Program-made: the position numbers and the translations under genes
From: Acanthochromis polyacanthus
Lineage: Eukaryota > Chordata > Actinopteri > Pomacentridae
Reading direction: 5' to 3'
Length of the DNA stretch: 64,000 nucleotides
NCBI RefSeq assembly: GCF_021347895.1
Contig: NC_067116.1
Location: 36,591,639-36,655,638 of the forward strand
Shown: piece after piece, positions 57,316 through 64,000 of the stretch
How the letters are laid out: the number at the start of each line of letters is the position of its first letter
Position numbering within the stretch: position 1 is the first letter of the stretch
The notes under the pieces: model-generated
What the model was told of the DNA's origin: nothing
What the model saw: only the letters and a program-made list of their open reading frames with translations
Database searches by the model: none

Positions 57316-58369
57316 TTAAAACAGCTCTGACCTATTGGGGTATGAATATGCAACCTGGTCGTGTGTCCTGTGGTAAGAGTTTAGCAGCGGATCTTTTGGG
57401 TTCTCTGGATTGAGCTTGTTCTGGTGCATCCCACAGATGCTCTGTTCGCTTGAGATGTGGGGAGTTTGTAGGCCGAGTGGAGGCTCTTTGTAGTTGCTCA
57501 AATCTTTCCTGAGCAGTTTTTGTGCATTGTCCTGCTGGGGCAGGCTGCTGCAGGCTGTTGGGATTGGAGGTGTGCTTGGTCTATAGTCAGTGTTTAGGAC
57601 GGTTGTTCCCGGGTCAATATATAATTGCAGGATTTATTGTAACATAGTTGACATTTTTATTATCTTGTTCTTGCACTTTTGTGACTTTTGCACTCCTCTG
57701 TTTTTTGTTTCTAAGAGCCCTGTAACAGTAAATTTCTCCTTTGTGAGATGAATAAAGTCTATCTTATCTTATCTTATCTTATTTTTGCTGTTTTCAGGCC
57801 TAAAATCAACATGGCCGCCTACAACCAAACACCTCATGGCATTTTTAGAGAAAGATTCTTCTAAATATTATGTATACAATTGAGTAAAACTGAAAGTTCT
57901 TTATAAAGATATTGTAGCAAACCTGTTGACATGTGATAAATCCACACTTGACTCACACACTACTTTATATTAAATAATCAAGAAAGCCTTGGGGTCTTGC
58001 CAGTCTTTTCTTCAGGAGGAAACGACATCATGTGGAGCAGGTCATGTGATCTGGAATTAACGCAATTAGAAGGTAGTTGTTGTTAAATTCAGACAGTTAT
58101 TTAGTTGACATTTTAGTGATATCCAGTCATTTTTTTATTAATAAGTGATTGTTTCTATAATAATTAATTCTGGAATTTGCAAAGACATGATCATAATGAA
58201 CATAGAAAACATTATTTTCTTTCACTTTTAATAAAAATGTCCTTCAATTATATATATATACATCCACATGAATGCCACGACTCAGGGGTTCCCAGTAGCA
58301 GCACACTGTCATGACATAATTAATATTATTCACACCTGTCAGAGATTATAATATTGTGGCTGATTGGTG
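57316..58369 (-). mobile_element. Decayed Tc1-like element with a nested LINE end
   Basis: Minus-strand remnants of transposase DNA include CATCCCACAGATGCTC and GAGATGTGGGGAGTTTG (57429-57472) and CATCCACATGAATGCCACG (58260). The right terminus is ATATTGTGGCTGATTGGTG (58351-58369). It is the same family as the element at 27487. About 640 bp of foreign sequence splits it; the left end is eroded. Confidence 0.6.
57640..57783 (+). mobile_element. LINE 3' end with (TTATC)n tail
   Basis: ATGAATAAAGTCTATC followed by repeated TTATC (57759-57781) is the end of a LINE copy, inserted within the Tc1-like remnant. Confidence 0.55.
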
Positions 58370-58374
58370 CAAAT

Positions 58375-58732
58375 CCATCCATCCATCCTCTATACACCGC
58401 TTTATCCTCATTAGGGTCGCGGGGGACGCTGGAGCCTATCCCAGCTGACTCGGGCGAAGGCAGGGGACACCCTGGACAGGTCGCCAGTCTGTCGCAGGGC
58501 TACATATACAGACAAACATTCACACTCGCATTCACACCTACGGGCAATTTAGAGTAATCAATTTACCTCAGCATGTTTTTGGACTGTGGGAGGAACCCGG
58601 AGTAAACCCACGCATGCTCAGGGAGAACATGCAAACTCCATGCAGAAAGATCCCAGGCCCACCCCAGGATTCGAACCAGAGATCTTCTTGCTGCAAGGCG
58701 AAAGTGCTAACCACTACGCCGCTGAGCAGCCC
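58375..58732 (-). mobile_element. tRNA-derived SINE, full-length, with 14-bp target duplication
   Basis: Same family as 3285 and in the same orientation (head at the high end). Perfect duplications TGATTGGTGCAAAT lie at 58361-58374 and 58733-58746. It inserted into the terminal repeat of the Tc1-like element, so it is the younger of the two. Confidence 0.92.
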
Positions 58733-58746
58733 TGATTGGTGCAAAT

Positions 58747-59977
58747 GAAAAATGATTTTTTAAAAAGCAAATCATATTCCACTCAATCATATTCCACCTT
58801 GTTGGTTCCTTAAATGTAGATATTTAGATAAAAATCCCACACGCGTTAGCTGCATGAAGAAAAGCACACGTATAAACACACACTCTGTTGTTTTTACCAT
58901 AAATTTCTGCAGTATTTTAAGTAACACATCATGGAATCAGGGCTTATTTAACATCAGTGATCTTTTGACAACTATCAAGTTACCTGTTCCATGTGGAGGT
59001 CAAAGGTCAAGGTCACCAGTAGGGCTTCAGCACAGGAGCAGGTAGAGATAACTCAGCATGGTGGCTAGTTAGAGAGGCTCTACTCAAGGTCATATGTCTG
59101 ACTGGTGGTCACCTTTCATGTCTGTATATAGACGAAAACAACATCAAGCATTAGCTGCTGCAGTCGCCTACATTGTGGGTCTTAGGGGATGTTTGTGTGG
59201 ACAGCTTCCAGCCTTCCCCTCTATAAGAGACCACAACCACACTGATTACCATATGCATTGGCATAATTAATCTGCTTATAAATAGCTCTGTTCACAATTC
59301 ACAGGACGGGATCTTGGCCCTGCAGGTTAATACCTCACAGCTCTGATCATGTATGTATACAAACATGTGAACATTCTACACACATACAGTGTCAAATACA
59401 CAAGCTGCATTTTAATCCTTTAAACCGCAGATGTTTGCATTCAACATGTATGATGGAAAAATGAATTGAATTGAAATAACAGTTCTGCTGCTCATTGCTC
59501 TTTCATGCATCTGAGCATCAGAGAGGAGGGAAACTGAGGGAAGTTCACAAAAGAGTCAGCAATGTTTTTCAGTAGCGTCTTGGCCCTACATTAGCTCCTC
59601 CTCCAGGGAGGTGGTGAGCCCTCTTCTCTGCCAGTGTGTCAGAGCTCAGCCTGGAAACCATCCAGCCGAACAATCTATGCAACCAGCTGATGATCTGACA
59701 CGGAGACTGTATCACTGAGTCGCAGCAGCAGCCACTAACTCACTTCTGATTACAGATGTATGCGCACACATAAACATTACCGTTCAAGCCCACTGGGTCG
59801 CTTGATTGTGCGTTCTCTTTTGAATAAAATCCCCATTCAGGATTCCTGGAAAGCTCTGCTGTGTTTAGAGGAGCGCTTGCTTGTCTCTGCTTGCATCTGT
59901 AAATAAGTAAGGTGCTACATGTTTATTCCTCTGATTGCTGCCGTTTATTTCCTCCTGTGCTATTTTTATCTTTACAG
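58747..59977. other. Non-coding, no feature recognised
   Basis: No exon or repeat family supportable. Confidence 0.4.
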
Positions 59978-60102
59978 CCTCTGGCCTGGAGTGTGTCACT
60001 GAGCTGCTGGACTTTGTGTCCGGTCAGCGGCATGCTTCACGACAAATCCTGCATCGTGGCACACTGACACCACTGACCGTAACCCTGGTAATATTATCAT
60101 AA
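59978..60102 (+). CDS. Possible second exon of the lrrc52-like gene
   Basis: A strong acceptor (long pyrimidine tract ending TTTACAG) opens a frame compatible with the phase-1 donor at 50684. The joined reading runs ...GFKFQ-ASGLECVTELLDF... and places a cysteine about 14 residues after the LRRCT tryptophan, the spacing expected for the third cap cysteine. The frame stays open to TAA at 60100. An alternative donor (ACC/GTAACC) at about 60079 would let it continue to a later exon. There is no transmembrane segment, so if real it is an internal exon or an alternative secreted end. Low confidence; it rests on one cysteine and splice phase. Confidence 0.25.
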
Positions 60103-60539
60103 CACGCTGACATCATGCCATGCACAGACAGATGACCGCCACATTCTGTCCTGCTGCTGGTTTTGTGACGTCTCACCACCTTCAATATCACAGAATCTCA
60201 CTGCAGGCTGAAATCTAACGTTTGTCACAAAGATTAATGTTGTCTAATTCAGATGAGACTACCTCATTACAAGAGGGCAGAGGGTTTGCTGTCCCATATC
60301 CATCTAATGCCGCAGGATTTCTCAGCTCTTGCTTGTTTGAAGTGCAGAAATATGGAAACTGCAGTGCAGTAAACGCATGCAAAACCAATGAATTGTTCCA
60401 GGCTGCAGCAACTGTCCCGAAACTGCTGGAATTAGACTGCACATTCAAGCTACTATGCAGGAACAAAGAGGACACACACAGCTCTTTATCTGCTTCTCCC
60501 ACATTCCTTTTACTCTCTTTGAGTTTCCCTCACACACAA

Positions 60540-60543
<4 letters not shown>

Positions 60544-60582
<39 letters not shown>
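60544..60582. repeat. (CA)n microsatellite
   Basis: About 19 CA units. Confidence 0.95.
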
Positions 60583-60584
<2 letters not shown>

Positions 60585-60589
60585 TGCAC

Positions 60590-63500
60590 ACTGCATAACC
60601 TGAAAACGTCCTGCAGCATATGAGTGCTGCACGTACAGACACTTAGAGAAACTTTATGACTGTTAAAGAGGCATAATGAACAGGATAAGTGCTGAGGCAA
60701 GGTAGAAGTAGGATCAATTTGAGCTTAAGTTGGCCTATATGTTCCCAAATTTGGACTTTATAAAAAGCATTTTAGTGTAATTGTCTTCGAAATGGTATGT
60801 TTTAGAATCACAGAAGATGTATTTCTACAGTATTAAAGCTGGACTCTACATTATTTCTTTGGCATCAGTGGGCAAAAATTCTATAATAAGCATATTTAGC
60901 ATATTGTAATTCAAATTCTCTGACACACAGGGATAAAACAGAGTAGGTTTTAAACTCCATGTAAAGTCACAAGTTGACTTTTAGATCTTTTATTTTCTGC
61001 CAACTGCAGCTTTAGAGCAATAAAATTGGATGCAGTCTTGGATTTAGTCAAGGTTATGAACTGCAGGATTTTTTTTATCCCTTAAATACTGGCCTTGAAA
61101 ACTAGAGTATTATGATTTCAATTCCATTCAATAAAAGTGTCAGGGCATGTATTGTTGCAGACAAGATTCGGCGAAAGGAGCGGGGACTGTGAAAAACAGG
61201 GACAACTGAAAATGTCAAGGGCATTGTGCCAGACTGATGTCTGAGTGGTTTCCCAGGCAGAGTGATGGGATGAGCGAGAAAACACTGAGTGACAAAGAAA
61301 CAGACGGTGAAGAGAGACTGAGTGAATCATCCCGGCTGCAACCTTTTTTCCATGTTCTCCAATAATACTTGCATTATATTCTCTATTTTTTAATACGGGA
61401 CGCTATCGTGAATGGCTTGTTAAACACAGCGACAAATGTACAAGAGAAATATGACTGGATTAGGAAATGTATACGTTTTCCTTCCCTGGGTTTGGTCGTG
61501 AGATAAAACACTGACCCAGTCCAAATCTGAGCGCTTATTGTCTGAAAAATGCTCTGACTTTGCTGCTTAAATACAATACAGCTGCATAGTTCACATTTCA
61601 CTTAAGTTTTGTGCAGCCTGAAACAAAGCAAACCAGTTTAAATACAGAAATCTATGAATAGGAGTACACTGAAGTCAGATCTTGTACATTCTGTGAGACA
61701 AGACGACAATGAAATAAAACACACCTATTCTCAATTAAAGCACTCATAAGTTTACCTTCTACATCTTTACTAGGTCTGATGAACATTAGCGTATAGCAAT
61801 ATCCTAATTTTTGCCAACTCTTGGTAAATGAAGCGGAATATTGCACAACACTAAGTCAATTAAATACTATAGGCAATACTCCACTTGTATGATTTTCATG
61901 TTTTGTGTTCTTAGCTTTCCAATTATTTCCACTTTTTCAGATCTGATGCTATATTTAGCAAGATATGTGGCATTCAGTTTTTTTTTTTTACTATATCAAA
62001 TAACTTTTAAATATGATAGGAATCAAAAATAATATGACACAAAATGAAAATTTGGTTTAAAAAAAGATTAATTTTTTTGAAATTTAAGATTCTTTGCTTG
62101 GGTAGAACACTGTTATTCTGTTATTTTTATTTTTTTGCTAGTTTTATTACTGTAAAATCTTCAGCAACAATTGCTTTTCTAAAAATTGACAGAGATTTTC
62201 AAGATTTTGTGGATGTTTATCACAAATTTCAACCTTATACAGTAAAAACAATAGTAACTGATTAGGCTCAGAAGGAAGAGAAAGCAGAGAAATTTAGCTC
62301 TGATGGCTAAACGTAACAATTTATAACTAAAAAAAGTATTTGGAGCAAAGGTTTAGTACTTTGCAAGGTCCTGTTAACTTAAAGTGCTGCTTCAGGCATC
62401 GATTAACCCCTATAGACTCATCTTTGTTCATCAACATTATATATTTATACATTTTGCCATGAAAATAATGCCCTATTATCATTAATAATAGGGCAAATGC
62501 TTCTTTTAGATGGTGCTGATCTATGAACTCTCTGCAACATTTTAACAAAGTAAAGAATCATTAATAGAAGTTTTCACATGATTTCTTTCAAGAAAATCCA
62601 CAAGATGAACCGTGTGGGTTTTTGGTGAATTAGCATGAAATCTCCCAAACGTTAATTAGTGTCACACTGGGAAGACACAGTCGATATCACAGATTCCCTT
62701 TATTGGCTTCCTATAGTGTTCTGTAAAACTGCAAATACAGCTTCTTTTCCCTTTATTGAACCTAGATTTAAACTAAGAGCAGCACTTTAAATTCATTTCA
62801 GACATCAATGTATGAGGGCAAAATGATCATTGAGAAAAGAATCGGGCTCGAGATGTGGCTTTAGTGGCCTTACTGCCATCTACCTGACTAAGCCATCAGC
62901 CTGGGACACCCAAAGATGAGAGTAACAAAAAAAAATGCTTTGGAAATGACGAGGTTTTTCATTTTTGACTGAGTTTAAAACACTTTAGCGGGGGCCTAAA
63001 TGCAGGACACAGGAGGGAGGTTGCAAAAACGAAAAGTGACCTTCAGTCTGATACAGAATTCAGAGTGCAAAGTAAAGGTACCAGGCACAAGCTGTGAATG
63101 CTGGAGGAACAACTGCACAAAGAACGCAAAGTTAAAGATGGTGGAGTATATATACACACACAAAGGACCAATTAACTAATGGAACACGTGTGTCACAGAA
63201 AACTGGCAGCAAAAACACAAAGGCAGCAAGTCAAACAAACACCGTAGCAACACCTGCCAAATGCTGGTGGTTCTGTTGTTTTAGGGATCCGCCTTGACTT
63301 TCATCGCACTTTTCTACTGAGAGGAGACCAGCCAAGAACTGTGAACTGCTACAAGATGCATCCAAACAGTGACCAGAAAACAGAGGACAAATGAGACCCA
63401 GATACCCTGACAGACCTGTTTGTTGTGTGTCCGTGCAGCCGCTGATTGCACCTCACTGTTCCAGTATCCGGTTACGAGTGTTGCATCGAGAGAAATAACA

Positions 63501-64000
63501 CACAGCGACCTGAATGCACGCACACATAGGCAGGGAAAAAATCTTCACACCTGGCTGGAGGCGAGCTTGGCAGGGTAATGAGGCCTGAGTGGATCGGCTA
63601 GCCGGCCCAGACCGTCACAGATGGTGACGGAGAGTGACGGAGGGACAGAAGTGATACAGAGAGGGGAAGGAAAACAGAAAAATAAGAGGAGAAGAGCATA
63701 AGGAAGTTCACTTTAGTTCACATTCTCCAACATATTTAGGCCTTAGAGCAACATAGGTCATTGAAGGGCACATAAAAGATGCTAAAAGACGTAATATAAA
63801 CACTAAAACAAAAAACAACACAACATTTTGACAATAAAACCAACAGGAGTGCTCACTTCCTATTACATTTTCCTTGATAAATTACCGAAAAATGACACCA
63901 CACCTCAGATTTTCCTTTGCAATATCCATAAAACGGTGTTGCCTCATTGCAACATTACTGGAGATTAATCCCTGAAGTGCTAATAAAGCCTGCTAACACA
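60590..64000. other. Non-coding to window end, no gene recognised
   Basis: AT-rich with short ORFs. A segment at about 63.0-63.25 kb has the phrase style of an LTR-element leader (TAACTAATGGAACACGTGTG) but cannot be assigned. Confidence 0.4.

Overview
The window is vertebrate nuclear DNA, almost certainly from a ray-finned (teleost) fish. The evidence is multi-exon genes with GT-AG introns, long CA/TG microsatellites, and a typical teleost repeat load: Tc1-like, hAT-like and piggyBac-like DNA transposons, L2-like and RTE-like LINE fragments, and a tRNA-derived SINE family. There are no operons, ribosome-binding sites, CRISPR arrays or prokaryotic features.

Three complete genes form a compact block at 13.2-33.1 kb. 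coa7 (minus, 3 exons, 230 aa) and zyg11 (plus, 17 exons, 746 aa) are head to head across a shared CpG-rich promoter at about 15.6-16.3 kb. echdc2 (minus, 11 exons, 328 aa) is tail to tail with zyg11; their predicted polyadenylation signals lie only about 45 bp apart near 26.61-26.67 kb. From memory, the order COA7-ZYG11B-(ZYG11A)-ECHDC2 matches human 1p32.3, so this is conserved synteny. All splice junctions of the three genes were read by hand and keep phase, which gives full-length proteins. A fourth gene begins at 50,035: the first coding exon of an LRRC52-like leucine-rich-repeat membrane protein (BK-channel gamma-subunit family), with overlapping upstream ORFs in its leader. Its transmembrane exon was not found and probably lies beyond the window.

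The flanks are gene-poor. Positions 1-9.1 kb hold no recognisable coding sequence, but a CpG-rich segment at about 8.4-9.5 kb contains a possible first exon of a minus-strand gene. 33.1-49.5 kb is intergenic, with nested transposons and an unidentified pair of phase-compatible candidate exons at 37.87-38.26 kb. 50.7-64 kb is presumed first intron and flank of the LRRC52-like gene.

The clearest non-genic structure is layered transposon insertion that can be ordered in time from target-site duplications: RTE in Tc1 (11-13 kb), an A-tailed retrocopy in Tc1 inside zyg11 intron 16, L2 in a TTAA-flanked piggyBac-like element (36.5-37.8 kb), a LINE end and a SINE in and beside another Tc1 (57.3-58.7 kb), and a hAT-like element in zyg11 intron 8. 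Three copies of a telomere-like (CCCTAA-rich) unit lie bounded by long CA arrays. I found no convincing new multi-gene biological system. The best leads are the orphan exon pair, the two alternative zyg11 first exons, the uORF-controlled lrrc52 start, and the CA/telomere-like units in echdc2 intron 2 and beside the lrrc52 promoter.
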